A DNA stretch of 64,000 nt from Candidatus Propionivibrio dominans (GTDB lineage Bacteria; Pseudomonadota; Gammaproteobacteria; Burkholderiales; Rhodocyclaceae). The stretch's first letter is position 1. Each line of letters starts with the position of its first letter. The DNA lies in the NCBI GenBank assembly GCA_016709335.1, contig JADJNC010000018.1, positions 1 through 64,000 on the forward strand. Direction: 5' to 3'. Below, one piece after another: positions 44,789 to 54,854 of this stretch. A program made the position numbers and the translations under genes. A model generated the notes under the pieces. That model worked only from the letters and a program-made list of their open reading frames with translations. It did no database searches and was not told the DNA's origin.

Positions 44789-45516
44789 CGCGCTTCCCCG
44801 GCTTCGAGTTCCTCTTCAAAACGTGCCAGAGACGCGGCCGGGACACCCATGATCTGCGCCAGCCACGGCGGCGGGCTGGCCAGGCGCGCCTGCAGTTCGA
44901 GCAGCACTTCGCGCGCCGGGCCGCCCTTCGCATTTTTAATCGGGTGCACGCCGGCGCGCACTACCTTGGCAGCGGCCGGGCCGCCGATCGACTGCACGTA
45001 GACAATCTGGCAGTCGTTGATCAGCAGCGAGCGGGCCGCGTTCCTGTCTTCTGCGCCATCGGCTTCGACGGTCGAGCGGACGTCGATCAAACGCAATGCG
45101 GACTGACTGACCTGATAGATCAGGAAGCGCTCGCAGGAGCCGAAGTGGCCGTCGAGGTTTTCGCCACGATTGGCGGCGATGGCGACGCGGATCGAGACCG
45201 GCAGGTCGCCTTCGCGGTAACTTTCGACCTTCGGGAAATCGCTGTTCTCGACACCCTGGCCCCAGAGCAGGCGCACGGCGTCCTTGAGCGCCGCGTCTTC
45301 GACACCGACATGGCAGCCCTGATCGGCAAAGTCACCGGCGATGATGACGCGAATATCTTCGACGGTCAGCGTGCCGAGCTTGCCTTCGGTCAGTGGCGCT
45401 TCCAGCTTGTCAATGAGTGCGCCGACCAGCGCGCGGGTATCGAGACCATTCAGGGCGCGGGCAGCCAGCGCGATGCGCAGCGCCGCTTCACGCGAGGCGA
45501 TAGGGGTGGCGGACAT
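44785..45516 (-). CDS. nifY: NifY/NafY-like FeMo-cofactor-binding protein
   Basis: A 243-aa nitrogenase accessory protein. The C-terminal half is the dinitrogenase iron-molybdenum cofactor-binding domain (RVAIAANRGENLDGHFGSCE through INDCQIVYVQSIGGPAAAKV). The N-terminal helical half resembles the NafY domain that holds apo-MoFe protein. It probably delivers or holds FeMo-co during maturation. It lies downstream of nifHDKT and a ferredoxin, which is the usual position. Confidence 0.9.
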   Translation of the reverse strand: MSATPIASREAALRIALAARALNGLDTRALVGALIDKLEAPLTEGKLGTLTVEDIRVIIAGDFADQGCHVGVEDAALKDAVRLLWGQGVENSDFPKVESYREGDLPVSIRVAIAANRGENLDGHFGSCERFLIYQVSQSALRLIDVRSTVEADGAEDRNAARSLLINDCQIVYVQSIGGPAAAKVVRAGVHPIKNAKGGPAREVLLELQARLASPPPWLAQIMGVPAASLARFEEELEAGEAR

Positions 45517-45571
45517 GATGGGTTCCAGGCCGGTAGTCAGTCAGCGTAGACAGCAGCGAGCAAATGTGTCG

Positions 45572-45763
45572 TCAGGCCGGGCTGATGCAGCTCGACGGGC
45601 AGACATCGACGCACAGCGGGGTATCGTTGTGCCCTTCGCATTCCGTACAGGTGCCGACGTCGATCTTGAAGAAGATCTTGCCGGAGCTGATCGACTTGGT
45701 CGGACAGACCGGTTTGCAATCACCGCAGGCGGTGCACATTTCGGGGTCGATTTTCATTGCCAT
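45572..45763 (-). CDS. Bacterial-type 2[4Fe-4S] ferredoxin
   Basis: A 63-aa ferredoxin. The first cluster motif is CTACGDCKPVCP and the second is CTECEGHNDTPLCVDVCP, with the long loop between the second pair typical of nif-linked Alvin-type ferredoxins. AAGGAG precedes ATG 45763. Between nifT and nifY, it probably donates electrons to nitrogenase or cofactor assembly. Confidence 0.92.
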   Translation of the reverse strand: MAMKIDPEMCTACGDCKPVCPTKSISSGKIFFKIDVGTCTECEGHNDTPLCVDVCPSSCISPA

Positions 45764-45784
45764 GAGGTTTCTCCTTGAATTGTT

Positions 45785-46012
45785 TCAGTCTTCGGCTGCT
45801 CCGATGCGTCTGGCACGCAACGAAATGGGCAGGCGCGCCGGCTTGGCGATCGGGTCGATGAAATAGATCCCGCCGTTGTCGAGCTTGAGTTCTCCCCCCC
45901 ATTTTTCCGGGGTATCGAACTCGATCGACGAGATCGACGCTTCCAGATCGCGCTTGGGCAGGTAAAACGACAGCCCGCCTGTGGCAGCCGTTCGGATCAT
46001 GATGTTGGCCAT
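45785..46012 (-). CDS. nifT: Nitrogen fixation protein NifT/FixU
   Basis: A 75-aa protein beginning MANIMIRTAATGGLSFYLPK with the EKWGGELKLDNGG segment diagnostic of NifT. AGGAGT precedes the ATG. Function is not settled and mutants usually have weak phenotypes. It follows nifK after a 171-bp gap that holds a GC-rich repeat. Confidence 0.94.
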   Translation of the reverse strand: MANIMIRTAATGGLSFYLPKRDLEASISSIEFDTPEKWGGELKLDNGGIYFIDPIAKPARLPISLRARRIGAAED

Positions 46013-46063
46013 CTGTTACTCCTGTTAAACGCGGTACACGGTCCGGCAGGTTCGGCATCGTAA

Positions 46064-46161
46064 ACCCCTCCCGGCCTCCCCTTGTCAGGGGAGGAGACCT
46101 GCGCCTCTCCCCCCTGAGCGCGAAGCCTCCCTGAAGAGGGACAAGGGGGGGCTGGGGGGCG
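46064..46161. repeat. GC-rich inverted repeat, family E copy 1
   Basis: CCCCTCCCGGCCTCCCCTTG on the left and GGACAAGGGGGGGCTGGGG on the right pair across the nifK-nifT gap. A related copy is at 54241. It could act as a partial transcription terminator or mRNA stabiliser. Confidence 0.65.
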
Positions 46162-46183
46162 TTGAAGTCTATCCCCCCGACGA

Positions 46184-47752
46184 TCAGCGCACCAGATCGA
46201 AGTTGTAGTCTGTCGTTGCCATACCCATCGTTTCCTTGTCGAGTTGCTCAAGGACGGCGTTTGTGAGCTGGGTGACGATCGACATCATGCCTTCGTAGCC
46301 CAGCGTCGTCTGACGATGCAGATGGTGACGGTCGAAGATCGGGAAGCCGAGGCGGATCAGCGGCACTTCGAACTCTTCACCCTTGTGCAGCGTATCGCGC
46401 TGGATGAACTTGCCGTAGGAGTTGCCGATCAGGAAGTCGGGTTTGTCGGTGAAGCACAGGCTGCGCATGTGCCACAGGTCGAAACCGGGATATACCTTGC
46501 CATTGACCCCGAACGGGCTCTCGGCCAGCATCTTTTCCATGGCCTTGCCCCAGCGCTTGTTGGCGTTGTTGGAAAGGATGTGGGTCGGCTCGGCACCGCA
46601 TTCGAGAAGGATCTTGACCATGCCCATGACGAAGTCCGGGTCGCCGTAGAGGGCAAACTTCTTGCCGTGCAGCCAAGCGTGACTGTCGGCCAGCATGTCC
46701 ATGCAGCGGCCACGTTCCTTGGCCAGCGATTCCGGAATGGCCTTGCCGGTCACTTCGGAAACCTTCATCAGGAAATCGTCGGTCCATTCGACGCCCATCG
46801 GGATGCTCAGCTTGGGCACCTCGTGGTTCCAGGTGCCCTCGACGAACTTTCTGGTCTTCTCCAGTTGCGCCGGTTGCAGGAGCAGGGTGGTGATGGCGTT
46901 CGGCGCATCCTTGATCTCGTCCTGCGTGGTGCCGCCGGAGTACATGCGGAATTCACCGTCGGCCGGGGTGTCGAAGACTTCGCTCGGGTCGCTCAGGTAG
47001 GTGTAGTCGACATCCATTTCACCGAGCATGCGTTTGATCACCCGGTAGTTGCCGAGGTAGGTTTCAAAGCCCGGAATGATGTTGACCTTGCCGTTGGAAC
47101 CGATCTTTTTGCCTTCCATGGTGTTCAGCGTGAAGGAACGGATGATGCCTTCGAGCATGTTGTCCCAGCCGGTGACGTGCGAGCCGACGAAGGACGGGGT
47201 GTGCGCGAAGGGTACGGGGAACTCCTGCGGGATATGCCCTTCCTTCTTGGTGTTGTTGATGAACGCGTTCAGGTCGTCACCAATGACTTCCGCCATGCAG
47301 GTGGTGGATACGGCGATCATCTCCGGCTTGTAGAGCGCCTTGGCGTTGGCCAGACCGTCGTACATGTTCTTCTGGCCGCCAAACACGGCAGCATCTTCCG
47401 ACATCGAGTCGGAAACGCACGAGCACGGCTCCTTGAAGTGACGGTTGAAGTAGGTGCGGAAATAAGCCACACAGCCTTGCGAGCCATGCACATAAGGCAG
47501 GGTCTTGTGGAAGCCGGAAGCGCAGAGAACGGCGCCGAGCGGCTGGCAGGCCTTGGCCGGGTCAACCGTCAGGGCGGTGCGTTTGAAGTTGAGATCCTGA
47601 TACTCCTGCGTGGTGGTCCACATGAAGGTTTCATGAACCTTCTCGGGGCTGTGGCCTTCTTCAAACAACTCACGTTTGTCGCCCAGCGACTTTTTATAGT
47701 CTTCGTCGCCAAACAGCGGGTAACAGGGTTTGATCTTTTCAACGGTTTGCAT
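46184..47752 (-). CDS. nifK: Nitrogenase MoFe protein beta subunit NifK
   Basis: A 522-aa beta subunit of the MoFe protein. P-cluster cysteines are in CQPLGAVLCASGF, HGSQGCVAYFRT and the CSCVSDSMSEDAAVFGG serine-containing segment. ATG 47752 is preceded by AAGGAG; the longer frame upstream is untranslated leader. It forms the alpha2-beta2 tetramer with NifD. Confidence 0.98.
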   Translation of the reverse strand: MQTVEKIKPCYPLFGDEDYKKSLGDKRELFEEGHSPEKVHETFMWTTTQEYQDLNFKRTALTVDPAKACQPLGAVLCASGFHKTLPYVHGSQGCVAYFRTYFNRHFKEPCSCVSDSMSEDAAVFGGQKNMYDGLANAKALYKPEMIAVSTTCMAEVIGDDLNAFINNTKKEGHIPQEFPVPFAHTPSFVGSHVTGWDNMLEGIIRSFTLNTMEGKKIGSNGKVNIIPGFETYLGNYRVIKRMLGEMDVDYTYLSDPSEVFDTPADGEFRMYSGGTTQDEIKDAPNAITTLLLQPAQLEKTRKFVEGTWNHEVPKLSIPMGVEWTDDFLMKVSEVTGKAIPESLAKERGRCMDMLADSHAWLHGKKFALYGDPDFVMGMVKILLECGAEPTHILSNNANKRWGKAMEKMLAESPFGVNGKVYPGFDLWHMRSLCFTDKPDFLIGNSYGKFIQRDTLHKGEEFEVPLIRLGFPIFDRHHLHRQTTLGYEGMMSIVTQLTNAVLEQLDKETMGMATTDYNFDLVR

Positions 47753-47834
47753 TGCTATCTCCTTGATGGCGCCGCTCATTTGCGAACACCAGCGTAAGGT
47801 TCAATTTGAGTACCGAAAACCTGCCGGAAGCTCC

Positions 47835-47900
47835 GTCATTCCGGGCTTGACCCGGAATCCAGTTACCAAGCTCTGGATTCCGGCTTTTGCCGGAATGACG
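47835..47900. repeat. Family A repeat copy 5 in the nifD-nifK gap
   Basis: ATTCCGGGCTTGACCCGGAAT and ATTCCGGCTTTTGCCGGAAT form two hairpins between nifD and nifK. In mRNA they would be stable stem-loops. Confidence 0.75.
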
Positions 47901-47927
47901 ATGTGATAGTCAGGTGTTCGGCATTTT

Positions 47928-49400
47928 TCAGGCAGCTTTCGCAATTTCTTCGACAACTTCCTTCTTCCAGGGCGGAACCATATTGCCCCAGACCGGATTG
48001 GACAGAGCGATATCCATGTCACGGGCAAAGATGGCGAAGCCGTCGTAGCCGTGATACGGGCCGGAGTAGTCCCAGGAGTGCATCTGGCGCAGCGGGATGC
48101 CCATCTTCTGGAAGATGTACTTTTCCTTGATGCCGGAACCGACCATGTCGGGCTTGATCTTCTTGACGAACTCTTCCAGCTCAAAACCGCTGGCGTCGTC
48201 GTAGATCAGGGTGGTATTGCCCATTTCCTTGATCGTCCGGTCGTAGTCGTCGTTGTGGGCAAATTCGTAACCGGTACCCACCACTTCCATGCCGAGGTCT
48301 TCGTAGGCGCCGATGATGTGACGCGGACGCAGGCCACCGACGTAGAGCATGACTTTCTTGCCCTGCAGACGTGGTTTGTACTTGGCGATGATGGCGTCCA
48401 TCATCGGCTGGTAGCGGGCGATCACCAGTTCGGCCTTTTCCTTGACCGAATCGTCGAAGAACTCGGCGATCCGGCGCAGCGATTCGATGATCTTGGTCGG
48501 GCCGAAGAAGTTGTATTCCATGTAGGGAATTCCGTACTTCTCTTCCATGTGGCGGGTGATGTAGTTCATCGAGCGGTAGCAGTGCAGCAGGTTGAGCTTC
48601 ACTTTCGGCGTGTTCATCATTTCCGCCAGGGTGCCGTCGCCGGACCACTGGGCAACGACACGCAAGCCCATTTCTTCGAGCAGGATACGCGACGCCCAGG
48701 CGTCGCCGCCGACGTTGTAGTCGCCGATGATGGCCACGTCATATGGGGTCGAGGTGTCCGGAGTGCCGTCACGCTTGTCGAGTACCCAGTCACGGATGGT
48801 GTCGTTGGCAATGTGGTGGCCAAGCGACTGGGAAACCCCGCGGAAGCCTTCGCAGCGTACCGGAATGATCGGTTTGCCGATGGCTACCGCACCCTTCTTG
48901 GCGATCGCTTCGATGTCGTCACCGATGAGGCCGATCGGGCACTCGGACTGAACCGAAATACCTTTGTGCAGCGGGAAGAGCATTTCCACTTCTTCGATCA
49001 GTTTGGTCAGCTTCTTGTCGCCGCCGAAAACGATGTCCTTCTCCTGGAAGTCGGAGGTGAAGTTCATCGTCCCGAAAGTATCGACTCCGGTGGTGCCGAC
49101 GTAGTAGTTACGGCGCCCGGCGCGGGAAAACTGACCGCAGCCGATGGGGCCGTGCGAGATGTGGATCATGTCCTTGATCGGGCCCCAGACCACGCCCTTG
49201 GAACCGGCATAGGCACAGCCGCGGACGGTCATCACGCCAGGCAGTGACTTGCGGTTCGAGGTGATGCATTTCTTCGATTGTTCAATCGATTGATCGTTGA
49301 CCATGAGATGCTTGGCACGGTCCTTTTTGGCTTTTTCCGGATAAACCTCAAGCACCTCGGCAATCAGGGCTTCGGTTTCTTCACGAGTCATTGTCGTCAT
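47928..49400 (-). CDS. nifD: Nitrogenase MoFe protein alpha subunit NifD
   Basis: A 490-aa alpha subunit carrying FeMo-co. The P-cluster ligands are Cys62, Cys88 and Cys154, exactly as numbered in Azotobacter. FeMo-co ligands are the cysteine in [10 protein letters not shown] and the histidine in [15 protein letters not shown] 49400 is preceded by AGGAGG. Lies 104 bp after nifH, with a stem-loop between them. Confidence 0.98.
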   Translation of the reverse strand: MTTMTREETEALIAEVLEVYPEKAKKDRAKHLMVNDQSIEQSKKCITSNRKSLPGVMTVRGCAYAGSKGVVWGPIKDMIHISHGPIGCGQFSRAGRRNYYVGTTGVDTFGTMNFTSDFQEKDIVFGGDKKLTKLIEEVEMLFPLHKGISVQSECPIGLIGDDIEAIAKKGAVAIGKPIIPVRCEGFRGVSQSLGHHIANDTIRDWVLDKRDGTPDTSTPYDVAIIGDYNVGGDAWASRILLEEMGLRVVAQWSGDGTLAEMMNTPKVKLNLLHCYRSMNYITRHMEEKYGIPYMEYNFFGPTKIIESLRRIAEFFDDSVKEKAELVIARYQPMMDAIIAKYKPRLQGKKVMLYVGGLRPRHIIGAYEDLGMEVVGTGYEFAHNDDYDRTIKEMGNTTLIYDDASGFELEEFVKKIKPDMVGSGIKEKYIFQKMGIPLRQMHSWDYSGPYHGYDGFAIFARDMDIALSNPVWGNMVPPWKKEVVEEIAKAA

Positions 49401-49452
49401 TTTTTCCTCCTGACGCCGCCACCAATCTGTGGCCGGCGTACTGGTTGAAAGT

Positions 49453-49479
49453 GGTGGGCTTGCTGCTAGCAAACCCACC
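49453..49479 (-). other. Stem-loop between nifH and nifD
   Basis: In the mRNA sense GGTGGGTTTGCT pairs with AGCAAGCCCACC around a 3-nt loop (12 bp, one U-G pair). There is no T-run, so it is more likely an mRNA stabiliser for nifH than a full terminator. Confidence 0.7.
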
Positions 49480-49504
49480 CTGTGTTGCATTACGCCTGCA
49501 TGCT

Positions 49505-50407
<903 letters not shown>

Positions 50408-50460
50408 TTATTCTGTCAGTCGATTTGCGAGGGAATCAATGAGAGTCGCACCTACCCTTC

Positions 50461-50476
50461 TGCATGTTGCGTGCCA
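50461..50476 (-). promoter_or_regulatory. Sigma-54 promoter of nifH
   Basis: On the minus strand TGGCACGCAACATGCA matches the -24/-12 consensus with GG-N10-GC. It sits 66 bp upstream of the nifH ATG. Confidence 0.87.
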
Positions 50477-50511
50477 GGTCGGCCAGAACTTCGCAAGCTA
50501 TTGAATGAATA

Positions 50512-51408
50512 ATGAAAATTGAAAATATGGTGGCGCCTGACCAGGCGCAGACTTGCGACAAAACCCCCGCGCTTTGTAGGGGTGATGACAAAGCAACGTT
50601 ACCGCGCGATGCGCGCCTGACGATCAATCGCTGCAATCTGCCGGCGGTGGTACTCGGCAGTCTGACCTACCAGAAATACCCGGCGCCGCTGCTGCTCGAC
50701 GGCGTCGCGGAGTTTCATGGCGACCTGTTCCGGCGCCTTGCCGCCGTGCCAGCCGAGGCCCGTGCCGCAGTCTTTCGCGATTACCTGACGGTTAACTTCC
50801 GGCTGGACTGGCCGGAAGAGGCGGGGCTGAATACCAGCAACAGTGCCTTGCGCAAGGGCCGCGCCAAGGCCAGTTTCGTACGTGTACTGCGCGGCTGGAG
50901 TTTTGACTCCGACAGCCGCGATGCCGCCGTGCTCAAAGGCTGGGTCGAATCGCGCTTTGGCCTGATCCCGCGTTACCACGGCCAGCCGCTGCGCGATCCT
51001 TCCGGCGAGGCCTATCGCCGCTACCTCGAAATGCGTTCGCATGGTTTGTATGGCACCAATGCGCTGGAGGCGCAGTTCGACCTGGTCTACGCCTTCTGCC
51101 AGTTGCAACTCGGATTGCGCCATCCAGGAGCGCGACATGTCACGCTCTACCGCGGCGTCAACCGCATGGCCGACCATGAAGTCCTGTCCAGGGGCGAAGG
51201 CGGTCGCCACGTCATCCTGCTCAATAACCTCAGTTCCTTTACCTGCAGCCGCGAGCGCGCCTGCGAATTCGGCGACTACATCCTCGAGGTCAAGGTTCCG
51301 CTCAGCAAGATTTTCTTCTACTGCGGCCTGCTCCCTGGCGTATTGCAGGGCGAGGACGAGTTTCTGGTGATTGGCGGCGTGGTGGAAGTCACGCTTTCAA
51401 CTTTGTAA
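50512..51408 (+). CDS. draT: NAD+--dinitrogen-reductase ADP-ribosyltransferase DraT
   Basis: A 298-aa ADP-ribosyltransferase that inactivates NifH by modifying Arg101 when ammonium or darkness/energy stress appears. The R-S-E catalytic triad is Arg214 in LYRGVNRM, SSFT at 241-244, and E281-D-E283 in QGEDEFLVIGG. It is divergent from nifH. The first 30 residues are poorly conserved and contain the nifH NifA site, so the real start may lie downstream of ATG 50512. The partner hydrolase gene draG lies at 56727. Confidence 0.95.
   Translation: MKIENMVAPDQAQTCDKTPALCRGDDKATLPRDARLTINRCNLPAVVLGSLTYQKYPAPLLLDGVAEFHGDLFRRLAAVPAEARAAVFRDYLTVNFRLDWPEEAGLNTSNSALRKGRAKASFVRVLRGWSFDSDSRDAAVLKGWVESRFGLIPRYHGQPLRDPSGEAYRRYLEMRSHGLYGTNALEAQFDLVYAFCQLQLGLRHPGARHVTLYRGVNRMADHEVLSRGEGGRHVILLNNLSSFTCSRERACEFGDYILEVKVPLSKIFFYCGLLPGVLQGEDEFLVIGGVVEVTLSTL
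50575..50590 (-). promoter_or_regulatory. NifA upstream activator site for nifH, inside draT
   Basis: TGTAGGGGTGATGACA is a perfect TGT-N10-ACA. It lies about 100 bp upstream of the nifH promoter but within the annotated 5' coding part of draT. Confidence 0.8.
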
Positions 51409-51533
51409 CAAACCTGACAACAGGCCGGACAGGAACTCCGGCCAATCGGCTGAAAGTCTTGCAGCAAGGTGGTTCTGCTGCGGGCGTGGAACTTGCTGAA
51501 AGGGGTCTACACCCTCACTCAAGAGCAATTGAC

Positions 51534-52370
51534 ATGACCCCAGAACTGCGCGACACGCTGATCACCGGCCTCAAGAACGGCCGCATCGTTCCCTACCTTG
51601 GCCCCGGCGTACTGGCCGATGTGCGCTGCCTGGCCACCGGTGCGCCGATTCCCGCCGACAGCGATTCCTTGATCATCGCCATGAACGGCGGCAAGCCGAT
51701 GGCAGCGAAGCTGATGTACGAATTTCCGCGTGCGGCGATGAATATCGAACTCAAGCGCGGACGCAGCACGGTCACCAAGTTTCTCAACCGCACCTACGGC
51801 GACACCGTGTGGACTCGCGGCGCGGTGCACGACTGGCTCAAGGAAATCCGCCCGCCTTACGTCATCGACATCAACCGCGATACGCAGTTGCAGGATTCCT
51901 ACGCCGACCAGCCGCACAACCTGATTGTCGGCATTGCCCGCCTCGGCGGTACCGATTTTCGCTACAAACTGTATTTCTGGGATCGGGTGGCTTACCATAA
52001 ATCCGAGGTCATCAACCCGGCCCTGCCCATCCTCTTCAAACCGATGGGCACACCAAAGCCGGTGCCGAGCTACATCGCCTCGGATGCCGATTATGTCGAT
52101 TACATCACCGAACTGATGGGCGGTTTCTCGATCCCCCCCGCAGTCAAGGAGCTGCGCCAGGGCAAGCAATACCTGCTGATGGGCCTGCGCCTCAACCGCG
52201 ACACCGAACGCATGGTGATGTCAGACATCATCTACGCCGCCGCGCAACCGGCGGGCTGGGTACTTATTCAGGAACCTACCGACAAGGAACGCCGCTTCTG
52301 CAAAAAGCAGGGACTGGAACTGATCGAGGCCGATGTCTTCGACCTGATCGGCGCCGAAGTTATGGCCTGA
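51534..52370 (+). CDS. SIR2-like family protein
   Basis: A 278-aa protein resembling SIR2-family proteins of the SIR2_2 type. NGRIVPYLGPGVL near residue 15 is the nucleotide-binding loop; the VIDINRDTQLQDSY, LYFWDRVAYHK and LPILFKPMGTP segments follow the usual order. If active it would hydrolyse NAD+. ATG 51534 lies 125 bp after draT on the same strand. Its position beside an NAD+-using ADP-ribosyltransferase is suggestive of a functional link, but none is shown by sequence. Confidence 0.72.
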   Translation: MTPELRDTLITGLKNGRIVPYLGPGVLADVRCLATGAPIPADSDSLIIAMNGGKPMAAKLMYEFPRAAMNIELKRGRSTVTKFLNRTYGDTVWTRGAVHDWLKEIRPPYVIDINRDTQLQDSYADQPHNLIVGIARLGGTDFRYKLYFWDRVAYHKSEVINPALPILFKPMGTPKPVPSYIASDADYVDYITELMGGFSIPPAVKELRQGKQYLLMGLRLNRDTERMVMSDIIYAAAQPAGWVLIQEPTDKERRFCKKQGLELIEADVFDLIGAEVMA

Positions 52371-52386
52371 CTGACTGCCGGATTAA

Positions 52387-52500
52387 ATTCAACTCTGCAA
52401 GGAGAGCCATGCGGCCTTTCCGGAAATGTTCACACGCTTGCAAGAGCATGTGCGGGCGCACTACGAGCACCAGGGCAAGCTGATGAAGACCAGTAAATGA
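52387..52500 (+). CDS. Possible hemerythrin-like fragment or small ORF
   Basis: This frame, bounded by TAA at 52384 and TGA at 52498, encodes 37 residues including SHAAFPEMFTRLQEHVRAHY followed by EHQGKLM. The spacing of histidines resembles a hemerythrin helix. There is no full domain or clear start codon upstream (an internal ATG is at 52426). It overlaps the next gene by ATGA, which supports a translated end. Confidence 0.3.
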   Translation: MQLCKESHAAFPEMFTRLQEHVRAHYEHQGKLMKTSK

Positions 52501-54198
52501 AACTACAAATCGAGCGTACCCACATCGAACCAATGATTCAGGCCTTTCCTCGTCTGGCCTTCGTCGAGGAACAACTGCGTTTCGGTAACAAAGTCGAGCT
52601 GTCGTTCAATCAATTGAACGATGACGAACTGAATTACCTTCAAGCACGGTATGCCCAGGGCAGTCCTAAACTTCGGGCGCGAGGGGCACAGATTACGACG
52701 CTGAAAAAGGCCTTGGGCGAAGGCGGCAAACGTTTCGAACCGGACGACCTGGAAATGGCGGTACCGGCCATCGCCGCTTATCTCGCCGAAAGCTCGGCGC
52801 GCGGTTGGGTGTTTTCGGCCGGCATTACAGGCAAACCCCTGGCCTACGTCGTGACGCGACTGGACTTTACGCCACCCTCGGAAGAGGAAACCGGAAAAAT
52901 ATTCGTTGAACTCAAAGCCAATGCCAAGGCTCGGATGGCGACGGCAACCATCCGCATTTCTGCTCTGGACATCACCGGCAGAACGGTTGCCGAAATCTTT
53001 GCCGCCAAGGGTTTCGTCAAGGAAACACCCGAACTGCTGAAGAGTTACGACGAAACGGTCGAACGCTATTTTGACTGGCGCGCACAGTATGGCAAGCAGT
53101 TTTCCGCTTCCGGCGTCGGCTACTTCGCCGAGAATCCGACGGCGACGCACCGCGATACCGACTATACGCGCAAGGATCAGATCATCCTCTCTTCGACCGG
53201 AGGCAGCGCTCGCCTGGTCAATGACGAAAGCATTCTCGGCGAACGCGTGCTGGCTCTTGATGCGACAGGCGATATCATGGCCAAGTTCGTTCGCCGGATT
53301 ACACGAAATTCCCGACTTTCCGGCAAGCAAGAGGCCCAGGTCGAGGAGACTCAGGCCGGCATCGCCGAAGGGCCTGTTCACCGAACTGCCGGTGCATTTC
53401 TACATGCTCATGTTCCATCTCGAACTGCACCTCTACCTGTGGGTGCACGTCGATGATATGCAGCCCTATGCCTATCAGCCGGAATTGAAGGAAAAGCTGG
53501 TTCTGCCGCCGGAACAGACCGACCTGATCGATATCCTGACCGCCGAGATGGATGTGCTGATGGACGACATCGTGGCAGGCAAATCGGGGGGCACCACGGT
53601 TCTCTGTGCAGGCCCGGCGGGAGTGGGCAAGACCTTAACGGCGGAGGTCTATTCAGAGATCATCAAGCGGCCGCTTTACCGCGTGCATTCGGGCCAGCTT
53701 GGGCTGAACGTTGCCGCGATGGAAGTCGCGCTCAAGGAAGTGCTGACCCGAGCCCAGCGCTGGGGAGCGGTCATGCTGATCGACGAAGCCGACGTCTACA
53801 TCAAGCGGCGCGATGACAACATTGCGATGAATGCCGTGGTCGGCGTCTTCCTGCGCGTGCTGGAATACTTCAACGGACTGCTGTTCCTGACCACCAACCG
53901 GGTCGATGACATTGACGAAGCCATCGTTTCGCGCTGCATCGCGTTGATCAAGTTTCATCCGCCTGGCCGCGATGATCGCCGGAGAATCTGGGCGGTGATG
54001 ACAGAACAGTTTGGGTTGATGCTTGACCCGGCCTTGCTTGAAGAACTTCCCGACATTTTCCCGGAAGCAACCGGTCGCGACATCAAGGGGCTGGTTAAAC
54101 TGGTAACGAAATATTGCAAGCAAAAGCAAGTGCCGCCGAGCAGTGAGGTCTTCCGCCGTTGTTCTATCTTCCGCGGAATGGACGGGGTTGCGCGATAA
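52497..54198 (+). pseudogene. Frameshifted AAA+ ATPase
   Basis: The first frame, from ATG 52497, encodes an N-terminal domain of about 290 residues of unknown type. After GIAE the frame shifts; removing one G in the GGG run at 53370-53372 continues into GLFTELPVHFYMLMFHLELH and an AAA+ domain with Walker A GPAGVGKTLT, Walker B VMLIDEADVYI, sensor TTNRVDDID and an arginine-finger-like SRCIAL. The joined protein is about 566 aa. It lies in the draT-SIR2 block. Intact gene with an assembly error or real pseudogene cannot be separated here. Confidence 0.78.
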
Positions 54199-54240
54199 CA
54201 GATGGAGGAACAGCGAAGCAATCCCAATTCTGCCAGGCAA

Positions 54241-54307
54241 ACCAACCCCTCCCCAACCCTCCCCTTGACAGGGGAGGGAGCTTTGGTTGGGGGGCTAGGG
54301 GGTTGGT
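54241..54307. repeat. GC-rich inverted repeat, family E copy 2
   Basis: CCCCTCCCCAACCCTCCCCT on the left and TTGGGGGGCTAGGGGGTTGG on the right, around TTGACAGGGGAGGGAG. Related to the nifK-nifT copy. Confidence 0.65.
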
Positions 54308-54333
54308 TTTACCCACACTTTATTGAGCCGTTC

Positions 54334-54602
54334 GCGCAGCGGCTCCAGCTTCGCCTGCTACCCTCATCTGCCCGAAATGCGGCGGCATGATGAAGATCAT
54401 CGCCTTCATGGCCCGAGGCCACCCCGTCGACGAAGGGGAGGCGGTGCGGGAAATCCTCGCGTATCCTGGCGAGCCGGTCGAACCGCCGCGCATCGCCCCG
54501 GCTCACGGCCCGCCGCTGTGGGAAGCCGCCGGGCAGGACGGCGACAATCTGCTGATCCAGCCCCTGCCGGAGTACCCGTTTGATCAGCGCATTGCGTGGT
54601 GA
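54334..54602 (+). pseudogene. 3' remnant of an IS91-type transposase
   Basis: A frame open from 54334 encodes ICPKCGGMMKIIAFMARG followed by a proline-rich tail (EPPRIAPAHGPPLWEAA). This is the C-terminal zinc-knuckle and tail seen in IS91-family transposases. The catalytic region is missing, so only the last 80 or so residues remain. It sits directly after the family E repeat and marks an old insertion. Confidence 0.62.
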
Positions 54603-54734
54603 CGTGGTGAGCGGGCCGCTGACGCTGCCCGACGGGAGCGTTCGTGTCCGCTCCCCTGAAAACGAAAAGCGAAGCGCGTTTTCAGGGTAACAGATACGGA
54701 AGAGATCGGACGAACCTGGCGGGAAATTACGGCG

Positions 54735-54780
54735 GGAAATTACGGTTGACAATGGGCGGAAGTTGCAGGAATACTTCGGG
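54735..54780. repeat. 46-bp direct repeat, copy 1
   Basis: Begins GGAAATTACGGTTGACAATG and differs from 55250-55295 at three of 46 positions. It contains TTGACA, so it may carry a promoter for the small gene at 54902. Confidence 0.75.
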
Positions 54781-54854
54781 AAAGTAGTTGAATTTCCTAC
54801 CCTTTTAAGTGAAGCTGATGCGCGGTAAAGTACATGAAGCTTAACCCGGCAATG

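Noticed and set aside
46244..47797. 517-aa frame antisense to nifK
   Set aside because: Shadow of nifK; no start signal or conserved domain.
50480..50495. Possible plus-strand sigma-54 promoter for draT (CGGCCAGAACTTCGCA)
   Set aside because: GG-N10-GC spacing is present, but the -24 flank and the -12 TTGC element match poorly, and such matches are frequent in GC-rich DNA.
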